A program made the position numbers and the translations under genes. The notes beneath the pieces are model-generated. The model was not told the origin of the DNA, made no database searches, and saw only the letters and a list, made by a program, of their open reading frames with translations. This document shows, piece after piece, positions 52,464-62,961 of a stretch of DNA of 64,000 bases. Each line of letters starts with the position of its first letter. The stretch's first letter is position 1. The DNA comes from Vesta saturnalis. Lineage: Eukaryota; Arthropoda; Insecta; Coleoptera; Lampyridae. The stretch covers positions 504,501-568,500 of the forward strand of contig JARFJB010001910.1 in the NCBI GenBank assembly GCA_036346205.1, read 5' to 3'.

Positions 52464-52589
52464 TAATTTCTAAATCTGTTATAACGGATCACTAAAATGG
52501 GTCCAAAGTAAGAACAATTAAAAGTTTTCGAATTAAGGTCTTTATTCATAACTAATATATTAAATACATAGTCATTTACTATTGATTGT

Positions 52590-53340
52590 GCAATATAATT
52601 GATTGATAACATAATTGAATTAAGGCCATTCTTGATGTAGGCAACAATGCGTGCCCTATTCCATTTTCATTCAACAAGTCTTGCTCCATACTTTCCTAGG
52701 TCTCTGTAATCACTGATGCAAAATTGAATACATTGTCTCATGACAGTGGTCCTTATCTAGTCCAGAGAAGGCCTGGCCTAAACCTTAGCAATATATGATG
52801 CTTGTTAATCTTGAGATTGCTGCATTCACATCAGATAAGTGGACCAAACCAATGCATAATATCCTCTTTTAACTATCTCAATCACCGATATTTTCCTACT
52901 CTCGTATTATACACTCATTCTTTATAATATCCCTTGTCATTTTATAACAAGTGCTTCTCAGAATCTCATAGCTTGGCATTGTATTGTTAAAATTTCGAAC
53001 TTTTCTGACATACCCATGAATTCAATTCATACAGTACTGATGCAACACGCCATTTGATGAAATATCCTCGTTATCGAAGTTCTCCAAAAGCTTTTGAAAT
53101 GTCATTATATAATATTCAATAACTTTCCTTCCAGCATTGACCCTTGATCTTACAAATCGCCATCCATTGTACAAATTCTTGCAGTAAACATTTTCTAGTT
53201 CAGATACACCAACATGTCACATATTCCACAATTTCATCCAGTAATATTCAACTATCCGTTGACCTTCTCAAGTTAAACACCACAATATTTAAAATTTTGC
53301 ATGTTTACCTTTAGGTCATGCTGTCACAGACTGTATCAAA
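52590..53340 (-). pseudogene. LINE 3' fragment (copy B)
   Basis: It is similar over its length to 55230-56050 (TCTTGCTCCATACTTTCCTA against TCTTTCTCCATACTTTCCTA, GACCAAACCAA, CATTCTTTATAATATCCCTT, TAACTTTCCTTCCAGCATTG), but more decayed. On the minus strand it corresponds to the C-terminal part of the LINE polymerase. It begins at 53340 directly at the broken end of the hAT element. Confidence 0.7.
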
Positions 53341-55092
53341 GTTCTTAATTTTAGCTATTAAAAGCATTATACCGAACCAATAACTCAATAATAATTATTT
53401 CCTTTTCCTTGTAATTGTAAATTAAGCAAGTTGTAATGGCCCATAAAATCCGTAAGAAATGCTAATTTTTTACCCATAACAATTCTTCCAATTGTTCATA
53501 TTTTTCTCCCAATGTGTCCAAAAATGCAATCATTTCAGGAAAAAGATTGAGAAATCTTTCCAAAAAGCTTCCTCGGTTGAGCCACCTAACATGACAAAAA
53601 AGAAGTAAATCTTCATATTCCGAGTCATTGTCTTCAAACTGACTACGGAACAGACGCCTCCTTAAACTTCGCGCTCTTATCGAATTAGCAATTTTCACTG
53701 CCACATCCATAATATCATTAACATCCAATATTTTTGCACATAAGGCATTATTATGAATTATACAATGAAATGATATGAAATCAGGAAACTGTTCATTTTG
53801 TTTGCAAAGAGCTAAAAATCCATTATTTCTACCAATCATAGAAGGTGCTCCGTCAGTAGACATAGCAACCAATTTATGCAAAGGCAAATTAGTTTTTTCA
53901 GCAAATTGCATAAAAGTTGCCATCATATCTGCACCTCGCGTTTGTCCCTTTATCGGAAGTATTGTTAAAAATTCTTCTTTTACGGAAAAATCGCAAAAAA
54001 ACATTCTTATAAAAACAATTAATTGTGCAGTATCAACGATATCTGTCGACTCGTCAAACTGCAACGAAAAGAATCGGCAACTTTGTATGTCATCTTCTAG
54101 TTGTCGAGTTACATTTTTATTCATATTTTCAATACGACGAGTTACAGTTCTGCGAGAAAGTTGCAAATCTTTAATTGCATTGAGAATTTCGCTTTTATTT
54201 TTAAAGTTGCAAAATAATTTCGCTGCCATCAAGAAAAGCTTCCTTAAAATTTCCCCATCGCGATAAGGCTTTTTATGTTTTGCCAAACGTATGATATGAC
54301 ATAAGATGCTTCAGTTGCCATTTTGGATTGATGCATAGGCTTTTGAAACAAAAGTTGCGCGCCGTTAATTGATTTCTTAATTCTTTTACTTTTTGTTTTC
54401 TTAATTCGGTATTAACAGGGTAATCATTTGCATAATTTTTGTGCAAACTCAAAAAATGTCTTTCGAGATTTCCTTTGTATAACACGGCATATCAAACATA
54501 GACATTTATCCCGATGCATAGTAAAAAAATAAAGCTCTTCCCATTCCTTATGGAAATGGTTTGTTTTTTGTGTTTTCTTATTCATTTTTATTTTATCTAA
54601 AATTAAAATGATGAAATATAGATAGAATATTAAACGAAAATTTTATTTTACCTGAAATTAGTTTCGATATAAAATATTGTATATTAGTAAACCAAAATTA
54701 AATACATTCAATCAATTTACTTACCTTAATAAACAACTGTAAACCGTATTCACTCTGAGTAGTGACTGTGACAGCTAAGTGCAGCTCATCGCAAACGCAG
54801 TAACAAGACAAGGGATATAGGGGAGTAAAACTAAAAGTGCGTACGCCTACAGGCCTACACAGAATGAGTAGAAGGGCTAGGTAGAAGCACTGCTTGAGAA
54901 TTAGTCATGTCAGCTGTAGAATAGATACATGTTTAATTTTAAATTCATGTTTCATCATCTACTAAATTTTTAGTAGGTACACATTTTAAATTAAATTAAC
55001 CTAGAAAATTATTTAAAATATCTGCGTCTGCGATCGACTGTCGAACTGTTCGCGATCGACTGGTCGATCGCGATCGACTTTGCCCACCTTTG
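53340..55092 (-). mobile_element. hAT transposon (ZBED/SCAND3-like transposase), 3' truncated
   Basis: On the minus strand it starts CAAAGGTGGGCAAAGTCGAT, a typical hAT end, with subterminal CGATCGAC repeats (55030-55080). The transposase runs from 54584 downwards. The other end is missing: at about 53340 the sequence changes to LINE sequence. The element sits between two direct copies of the same LINE/transposase composite. Confidence 0.75.
53345..54584 (-). pseudogene. hAT-family transposase (ZBED5/SCAND3/GTF2IRD2-like), frameshifted
   Basis: The N-terminal zinc finger starts MNKKTQKTNHFHKEWEELYF with CLICR (Cys pair), then after a frameshift NLERHFLSLHKNY (His pair), LKHLMSYHTFGKT, and after a second frameshift a 274-codon frame: FFSLQFDESTDIVDTAQLIV, TILPIKGQTRGADMMATF, VAMSTDGAPSMIGRNNGF, FHCIIHNNALCAKI, IANSIRARSLRRRLFRSQFE and CHVRWLNRGSFLERF. 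These are the hAT core motifs with catalytic Asp residues (DESTD and STDGAPSM). A one-base loss in an A run at 53470 ends the frame before LAFLTDFMGHYNLLNLQLQG. The C-terminal dimerisation domain is absent. Confidence 0.9.
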
Positions 55093-55094
55093 TA

Positions 55095-57320
55095 ACCCAT
55101 TGATTTCAAAGTTCTAAATATTGTCGTTCGCCCCCATAAAAATCTAAATCTGTTATAACGTGATGATACAATGTGTCCAAAGTAAAATATTCATTTTTCG
55201 AATTATGGCCACAGCAACTGCTCTTTTTAAAAAATAGTCAACGATTGCTTTGATTGTCTAAATTTATAACATAATATAACCTTCAGGCCATTCCCTTGCA
55301 GGGTAGGCAAAACAATCCCTGCCTCTTATTTATTTTTCATTCACAATCTTTCTCCATACTTTCCTATCTCTGTATACCTCCCTAGCAAAATTCATACATT
55401 GTCTCTGACATGTCCTTATCCTTATCCTTCTTTCATCATACATTCTACTACATTCAGCCAAGTTTCACGCGGCCTACCAGGCCTGGCCTTACCTCTAACC
55501 TTACCAACATATATTTGCTTCGTTAATCTTGGGTTGTTCATTCTCTCAATGTGACCAAACCAACATAATGTACTACTTTTATAACTATCCATCACCGTCT
55601 TTTCCTCGCCACACTCCGTCATTATACACTCATTCTTTATAATATCCCTTCTCATTTTATAACAAGCGCTTCTCAGGAATCTCATAGCTCGGCATTTATT
55701 TTTATTTCGTGCTTTTTTTGACATACCCATGTTTCACTTCTATACAGTACTGATGGGTCAAACACGCCATTGTACATTGCTCGTTTCACAGCTAGGCTCA
55801 TGCTTTTGTTTGTCATTATCATGCACATACTTCCAATAACTTTCCTTCCAGCATTGACCCTTCGTCTAATCTCGCCATCCATTGTACCATCTGCAGTAAA
55901 CATTCTACCCAGATATACCAATTCGTCCACTTGTTCCACAATTTCATCTTGCAAATACTCAACTCTTCGTTCGACCTTCTCAATTAAACACCACAATATT
56001 AGTTTTGTTCATGTTTACCTTTAGGTCCATGCTCTCACAGACTGTATCAAACTTCCTCAGAGCAGTTTGTAGCTCATCCGTACTGTCACTTAATAATAAT
56101 AATGATAATAATAATAATAATTGTCTTTATCCCAATACTTAAATTTTAAAATACAAGCAGAAAAATAATAATAATTTTTAATAACTAACAATATTAGAGG
56201 ACTCCAAATTAAATTAAATTCGAACATATTGGAATCACAAGGCGAAGTCCAGCATAGCTACTCTTCAACTTAACCTTGGTTTTTATTTTGTAAATTAAGT
56301 AAGTAAACATGACAAGCATGAAAAAAAACAACGCAACTTAAATTTTTTTTTTCTTTAAGTATATATAGAAAGAAAAGAAAAAAAAATACTGGGTGAAAGG
56401 TACTTTTTGTACACACCACTGAATAAAGAGGCATTTTAACTAAGTTTGAGAATGATTCATTATTAAGTACTTAAATAAGACTGTCATCTGCATACACCAG
56501 AACTCGTACATTTACTTTACCAACCATTACACCATTTGTATCAGTACATACTTGCCTAACACATTTATCCATTTATACAATGAACGACCACGGTGACATC
56601 GCACAGTCTTGTCGCACTCCTTGCTCAATATTAAAGTATTCGCTCACCCTAACACATGGCTGCATTGTATATTGCCCTTATTCCGTTTATTAGACCTATA
56701 TTTACGCCTATTCATTTAATATTTCCCACAGCTTCTCCGTGTTCACTTTATTGTATGCTTTCTCCAGATCTACAAACGCACAGTACAGCTTCCTTTTTGA
56801 CTTAAACACTTTTCGATCACTTGCTGGAGAGCAACTATCTAATCAACACACCCTCTCCCTGGCATGAAGCCACCCTGCACATCCTAAATCTTAGTTTGTG
56901 TAGTTTCCCACACTCTTATCAATCAGTATTATTCTAAATACTTTACCAGGTACACTGAGCAAACTTATTCCTCTGTAGTTCTTCCAACCACTCTTGTTCC
57001 CCTTACCCTTTACAGTGGTACAATGATCGCGCTCTTCCTATCCCTCGGCATTTTTCCACGCTTAAAGCATACATTGAATAATTCACATTATTTTCGTATA
57101 AGCTTTGCACCTCCATACTCCAATATTCTTCTCAGTTTCATTCACCATTCCTTCTACATTCTCCTTATTTAACCCTTCAGTCTTAGTTTCCTCACTACTG
57201 TACAGGTTTCCAAAATATTCTTGCCAGCATTTCCTCACTTCACAATCGTCCCATACTATTTCGTATTCATCACCCCTGCAACGTGTTGTTTTGGGCCACA
57301 TTTTGTATGTTTGATCTATT
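55095..57320 (-). pseudogene. LINE reverse-transcriptase copy A, decayed
   Basis: Minus-strand pieces in order: ECEVRKCWQEYFGNLY-like start (57240), a finger region, FMPGRG (56865), CAFVDLEKAYNKV (56770, catalytic Asp), RQDCAMSPW (56600), VRVLVYADDS (56490, the YADD active site), then after an insertion LRKFDTVCESMDLKVNMNKT, VDELVYLGRMFTADGTMDGE, RRVNAGRKVIGSM and, at the C-terminus, STLCWFGHIERMNNPRLTKQ then RPGRPRETW. This is the RTE/'craniofacial development protein 2-like' type of insect LINE. The endonuclease domain is absent, and frameshifts and stops are frequent. Confidence 0.85.
56092..56455 (-). mobile_element. insertion in the LINE with (AAT)n tail
   Basis: The sequence between YADD and KFDTVCESM is interrupted by about 360 bp that on the minus strand ends AAGTATTGGGATAAAGACAA followed by ATT repeats (56093-56130), a form typical of SINE or LINE 3' ends. 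The rest is AT-rich and unidentified. Confidence 0.6.
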
Positions 57321-57564
57321 TCCAGAAGAGTTTATTTCCCTCAATATCATTCTGGATTTTCTCCACTTCCTCTTTACTTATTCCCGTTGCCTCCTTCGCT
57401 TCTTTGTTTCTTAATCTGTACACCTCATACAATCGCTTTTTCTCAGTCTCATTTTTTGCAGCAATGATTGCCATGTACGCATCTTTTTTCTTACATACTG
57501 CCTATTTTATATAAGTTTTCTAGATGATTTTCGTCCCATTCAGAGTAATGGGCATGTTTCTTGC

Positions 57565-58390
57565 ATAATATACTCTGTCCCAAAAAAGTGACGCACTTGA
57601 TTTTTGATCTAATTATAATGTATTATATTTTTTAAACCAGTGGGCCGATTTTTAATTTATTTCATTCTAGGATCACGTTGTCTGTGAAAAACAGTTGCCG
57701 TTGCCATAGCAATGAATTTGTTGCATGCCTCAATGTTTTACCCTTTGTCATTGTGTCATTAATAAACCAATAAAAAAAGTTTTAGTGACCAAAATGCCAT
57801 AATATGCCTCAAATATATCCTGAACAAGGTTCTGATGGTCCTCGAAAAACTTCTCCAAGATCACTTCTTAAAATTAGAGATTTTACTGCATCGATCAAAT
57901 GCTGTGTTACATGTTCAGCCAGATCTTTGCCAAATTGGTGTGTTGGAATAAGCAGGTGGTATGTAGACGTCTAAAAGAAGATAATTAAAAGCTAGGAGAC
58001 CTACAAAAGGTTCTAAATTATTGCCAGAACGTGCTGCGAGGAGAAATTTCGTTGAAAATTGTGGAGAATGGAATATTCTTGAATGGTCGAATGTCTTATT
58101 TATGTATGAGTCAAGGTTTTGCCTTAACATGCTGGATGGAACAAAAAGAGTGTGGAGAAGGACTGGTGAAAGGTTTAATCAGAATTTAATAACAGAATGT
58201 GAAAGTTTTAATGTTGGGCCGGTTATAGTGTGGGAAGGGCTTTCAATGTATGGAAAGACGTCCTTTCACGTTTTTCTGGTGAGGTGGTCCATGACAGCCC
58301 AAATCTACATTGACATTTTACAGCGGTCTCTTGCCTCATGCAGAGTTAGTGGGCAATAATTTTATATTGGCGCACTCTTAAGAGTTGCTA
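57565..58390 (+). pseudogene. Tc1-like transposase relic
   Basis: An element end ACTCTGTCCCAAAAAAGTGA lies at 57570. Coding remnants follow: VRRLKEDN-like and KARRPTKGSKLLPERAARRN, FVENCGEWNILEWSNVLFMY, ESRFCLNMLDGTKRVWRRTG (first catalytic region, Asp replaced by Tyr in MYESRF), FNVGPVIVWEGLSMYGKTSF and YIDILQR, then in a shifted frame PHAELVGNNFILAHS. The second Asp region is lost because the copy stops near 58380. The family is Tc1 (DD34E-type), inactive. Confidence 0.85.
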
Positions 58391-59381
58391 GGGGAGGCAA
58401 AACAATGTTATTAAATAGTTATCGAAGTTTATAATTTTGTGTTTCTTAAAAATGTTTTTTAAAATGCGTATGTTTTTTTCACTGGAAAACTGTTTCTCCA
58501 TACATTCAGAAAGTTGGTAATATGAGGTTTTGGCAAAAACGCTGTAAATCGGGCAAATTTAGAGATAAATCAATGAATAAAAAATAAAATCTTCGTAAAA
58601 GAAGCGTCCTTCATATAGAGTGTAAGTACTTTCTATACCATTGCTTGATTAACACCCAAGGTGGGTATTAAGAAAAAAGCATGTTTCTAGTTTTTCCTCT
58701 ACCATCCAGGAGACTTTGAAAAAAATTCCACCTCTTTTAATTTTTTTTTGAAAGGCAAAGAAATTATCTATCAACGAAACATTTGAAAATTGGCCTAGCG
58801 GTTTGGAAACTTTGACATTAAACTGATTAAAAATCAAGTGAGTGTATTTAACGTGTGTCTCGTTAAAGGAATAGTGTCTTTTAGCACAAGTGGAATGTGG
58901 TTACCGCCGACCATCCTACCAACACCGCGAACTGCACTATTGGAGGCATTTAATTCTGCAAAATATATAATCTCCTCCTGCTGTTATTTTTTTAAATTAA
59001 TAAATTTCGGTGATCGTATATATTTCTTAGTATATGGGAATTAACCAGCCGGACGTTTTTTTTCTTATTACAATATTGTTTTATTAAAGAGAAATGGACC
59101 AATCCTGCATTGTTATCTTATCCAAGGCGTACTTTCTTACATACTTGCATGATTGCATTCCAGTTAGTTTTTTATTAATAAATTCCAGAGAGGGTGGGGA
59201 GATTGGTGTAAATTTCGCGCTAAATTATACAAGATTTGATAGTTGTATTATTATTTTTCTAGATAAAGAAATGGTTACTGTTTATTTGTGTTTGAATCTA
59301 ATTAATATTAAGATGAAAAGCTTGAGTTTATTTCAATAAGTTATCTATATATTTCATTGGAAAATATTTAAAGTACGCGAC
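58391..59381. other. no gene seen
   Basis: AT-rich. Small open frames at 58838-59044 and 59094-59339 have no recognisable motif. The block CATATAGAGTGTAAGTAC near 58613 resembles a transposon end, unassigned. Confidence 0.45.
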
Positions 59382-60411
59382 CGTTGCAAGTGCATAAATG
59401 AGCGGGAAGAGGCGCTGTCAAAGTAACTGGCAGTTTTTATTAGAGTTAGTTGTTCTTGGTGGATCGATGCCGAAGGACGAGCGACCATTATATTGTCACG
59501 CGGCCCTATAGATTGTGAAAGTACAAATAAAATCTAATTAGCAGTGTAATAGGGAAGTAGTAGAAAAATACGTTCCTTATTAAAATAATAAGTATTGTCA
59601 AGTTGGTGATAATAAAAAGGATTGCACCTTAATTTAAATACGCATTAAAAATGACGTAATAAGTGAAAATAACACGTTTTGTATGTATTAGACTGGCAAT
59701 AAATTGTGTTTAAATAGTGAACAATAAATGTAAAGGACAGTGATCGATCCAAATTGATAAATCAAGGTATAAAGAACAATAACTCGAATTTATTGGTATA
59801 CAAAAAAGGAAGCTTGGCGGTTTGTAGTACATCTTGCTGTTCGTCGCGTACGCTGTTTTGTAAATGAAATTAAACAATTAAAGTAATAATTGACTATTAT
59901 AAATAAATCAAGCATTTATTTATAAAAATTGTTAAATTATTGGACAGAAAGGTGGAAACGTTTTAATCCACCACAAAAGTGTAAACAAGATATCGCGAGA
60001 ACAAAGGGACCAAGGCATCAGCCCGCCGCTTCACCTATTCGAGGCCTCAGAGGCTAGTCCGAAACGCAGAACACGTCATCAGCCTTCAACGAAAGGACAG
60101 ATAGATACGATCTTTTATTGTGTAAATAAAGAAACTTTTTGTGTGCCTTATTTTCTCTGAACTTGCAGTTGAATACCACAATTGTAAGGAAAATACTTCC
60201 TTCAATTCTGATAAAGAATTTATGGTTGCATGTTAGTATTAAGAATAATATTTTAAATTATAGGTGATTATCAAATGTTGTAAACCAAACATTTTGCACT
60301 GTGAATTTCAGTAATGAAATAAGTATAACGTTTGATTTATTTTTATTATGAAAGACAATTATTATTAAAAGCTTATATAAATATTGAATATCTAAAAGCA
60401 GAAGGAAGTAA
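59382..60411 (+). repeat. long repeat, left copy (LTR-like)
   Basis: It matches 62962-64000 almost base for base, with most differences in the first 250 bp. The right copy begins TGTTACGGAATGCATAAATG, resembling Ty3/gypsy LTR starts, and both contain a GC-richer block (GCCCGCCGCTTCACCTATTC) and AATAAA followed by a GTGTGCC. The repeat continues past 60411 as far as the window allows comparison, so either a very long LTR or a tandem genomic duplication is possible. No gag or pol was found between the copies. Confidence 0.85.
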
Positions 60412-61300
60412 ACTCAATAGAAATTCAAAATAATAAGAATTGAGTATTAAATTGTGGTAATGGATAACAATGACCATTTCTTTTAACATTTGAGCTGGCT
60501 GGTGTATTTAAATAAGAAATGAATTTGCAAACGTAAGTATTAAAGTTTATTTTCTGAAACGAAAATTAAACAGCAAGCGAATTAAAATTATCTGATAGAT
60601 AATTTGAACCCATTCACCGTAAATAAAAAGGTAAAAATTTCAAGTCTCACAAAGCAATAGAACATTTTTATTCAATAATTTTGACATTATAAAAAATGGT
60701 AGAAGAACTCTAATACTATGCTTTGTAGCGGGGTGAAAATAACACGAGTAATAACCAAGGGTATTGTGCCCGTTGCAGTGGACATTCGATGTTAAATTTT
60801 TAGACCTACCAAAGCCCTCAAACAACTTGGGAGAAAGTATTTTCTACACGGTTGCAATTTTGATATTACTTCTATTTTGAGATCGATTTACCTTTATTCA
60901 AAATTGCTATTTACATTCATTTAACACGTGTATTATATAAAATGTATAAGCAAGGAATAACTTATTTTAGGCAAGATACGGTTATTTTAAGTACAACATA
61001 ATGTACTCAGGCCAGTCTAGTGGCTGCACGACTCGAATGCAAAAACAAAGTTAATACGCGAACTTACATAAGCCAAATGATCGTCTAATTTTTAAAGAGA
61101 AAGGCGGTAGAATCACCCACGTTGTCTAAAAGAGTTGTTACGGGATGTACCTGCTGTGGGTATCTAGGAGAGGATAAAATAAAGGTAACACAATAAAACA
61201 CAGTGTATACATTTATAAGCAAGTGCAATGTAAAGTATTATATTTAGAATTTACATCAGTTCTACATACATAAAGACAAAATTTACATTGATTGAAGCTT
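60412..61300. other. no gene seen between repeat and tRNA-like sequence
   Basis: AT-rich. A small minus-strand frame at 60640-60825 has no recognisable product. Confidence 0.45.
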
Positions 61301-61303
61301 GTA

Positions 61304-61374
61304 TCTTGATAGCTGAGTTGGTTAGAGTGCTATTCTAGCAAAGTAGTTGTAGGTTCAAATCCTACTCGAGGTAA
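61304..61374 (+). tRNA. tRNA-Ala(AGC)-like sequence, probably a relic or SINE head
   Basis: A near-complete cloverleaf can be drawn: acceptor ATCTTGA / TCGAGGT (7 pairs, two G-T), anticodon arm CTATT-CTAGCAA-AGTAG with AGC in the anticodon place, and T arm GTAGG-TTCAAAT-CCTAC (perfect). The A box region TAGCTGAGTTGGTTAGAG is close to consensus, but the D stem pairs poorly and the variable loop is only two bases. It is more likely a tRNA-derived relic than a working gene. About 70 bp downstream is TGTTTTGTAACTGTGGTTTC, the reverse of a stretch at 29370-29392. Confidence 0.4.
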
Positions 61375-61885
61375 ACTTTTTATTAATGTATTTAATAAAA
61401 TTAATCATTTTTGAGTTCAACGTCATTCTTCTGTATTATAAGTGTTTTGTAACTGTGGTTTCAAATGAAATAACTTTTTGAACTTAAAAACAATAATTAA
61501 TAACAGTGAAATTATTCAAGATGAAGCAAGTGTTTGTAAAAAGTCAAACTGTCGTTTCAAAATATAAAATTTAATACTTATTTGTTTTCCAAGCAGTATC
61601 ATATTTTGTTGCAATGAAATAAGGGTGCATCATTTAGTTAACTTAAGACGTTCTATTGTACGTCGCTGTGAAATGTGTATTGAAAAGAACGGTTTACATT
61701 TTGAACAAAGTGTCTAATTTTATTGTACTAGTGTTATTGTTATTTATTTATAAATCGTTATTGCTAAGAATTCTTATTAATTTCACAATTATTAATTAAG
61801 TATTGTTATAAATAAGGATTGTTAAAATTAGTGTACTAAACAGATTTCAATTTACAAAAGTCTTGTATTTGAGTATGGCTTGATA
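61375..61885. other. no gene seen
   Basis: AT-rich. It includes the segment AAGTGTTTTGTAACTGTGGT at 61440-61459, whose reverse complement occurs near 29372-29391, downstream of the hammerhead motif. Confidence 0.5.
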
Positions 61886-62410
61886 CAGTGGCGGCTCTTT
61901 AATGAGAGCAAGTGAGCAGCGGTCTATAACTTATTAGAATCTCACTTAAAAACTACGTACATGTTTATGGCAAAATTGACACACACATAATTATACAGAA
62001 AGTATTGACCGCATAACAATAATAATTATGCATTTCTTTTTATACGAGGATAATAACAATGGATACTAAAAAAAACCGATAACCTACCTATTTATAAATG
62101 AAAATGTATTTGAAATTTTAAAGAAACGATCGTTAGGTACTAAAATGGCTCTAAATGTTTTATTATATCTTTTTTATTAAAAACTTTATATTCAGTTATT
62201 CACATAAAGCACATTACTTAACTTAGTACCACATCAAACACTAAAAATCAAAATAACTCTGAAACGCACAGGAATTTCGAAACAGAAGAAGGTACATTAT
62301 TTTTGTTAAACTGTATGTAGATAATGAAAATAACAGTTTTTTAAAAATAGTCATTGGCGTAGAAGTTCTGTTTATGAAAGGGGTTGAGCACCCCCTCCAC
62401 TCCGCCACTG
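61886..62410. mobile_element. hAT-type MITE, same family as 38917-39701
   Basis: The left end CAGTGGCGGCTCTTTAATGA and right end CTCCACTCCGCCACTG share a 9-bp perfect inverted terminus CAGTGGCGG. The left end agrees with CAGGGGCGGCTCCT of the other MITE. No clear 8-bp target duplication remains. The interior is non-coding. Confidence 0.7.
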
Positions 62411-62961
62411 TGCAAGTTTGTGAACATTCTTATCGCTTGTTTTATGCCCCTTAATTAATAGACATTATCCCCCCAACATGAAAAAAATCTAAGCATTCGT
62501 TTATGAGTTATAATGAAAATTTGAGAAAAAAATTATATTTAACTCCCCTTTTTTAGAAACATGTGTTCTATCTCCTGTTAAAGTTTGTCTACAAAAAACT
62601 GACTCACCCTGTATATACAGTATGTCCCCGGATCGACTTTAAAAGAGGGAAAATTCTCTTATTTTTGATTTCTCAGAAAATTTCATTCTTGATGATTTGC
62701 CCTGCTTGTTTTCAAACCCCCGAAACACACATTTTTTTCTATTTTACTCGTGCGGTTCTCGAGATAATATCATTTTTCTTAAAAAATTGGACTTATTTTA
62801 ACCTAATTTTAGAAGTAGCTTTAGTAGGCGGATTTCATTGAAAAACACCACTGACAGAAATTGTCAAATGTAATAATTCTGTTGAACTGCAAATTAATTC
62901 ATGCTAATTTGAATTGTATGCTATAATGTTGACTTTACAACAAAGAATTTATCTAATTCAA
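62411..62961. other. no gene seen; transposon-end-like block
   Basis: CACCCTGTATATACAGTATG at 62607-62626 joins two transposon-end-like motifs back to back. A frame across 62563-62841 has no recognisable product. Confidence 0.4.

Noticed and set aside
53775..54266. 163-codon plus-strand frame
   Set aside because: Antisense shadow of the hAT transposase; no independent motif.
57105..57514. Plus-strand frames opposite the LINE
   Set aside because: The minus strand encodes the reverse transcriptase; these are complementary shadows.
61304..61374. Functional tRNA-Ala gene
   Set aside because: Poor D stem, two-base variable loop and no clear pol III terminator; kept only as tRNA-like.
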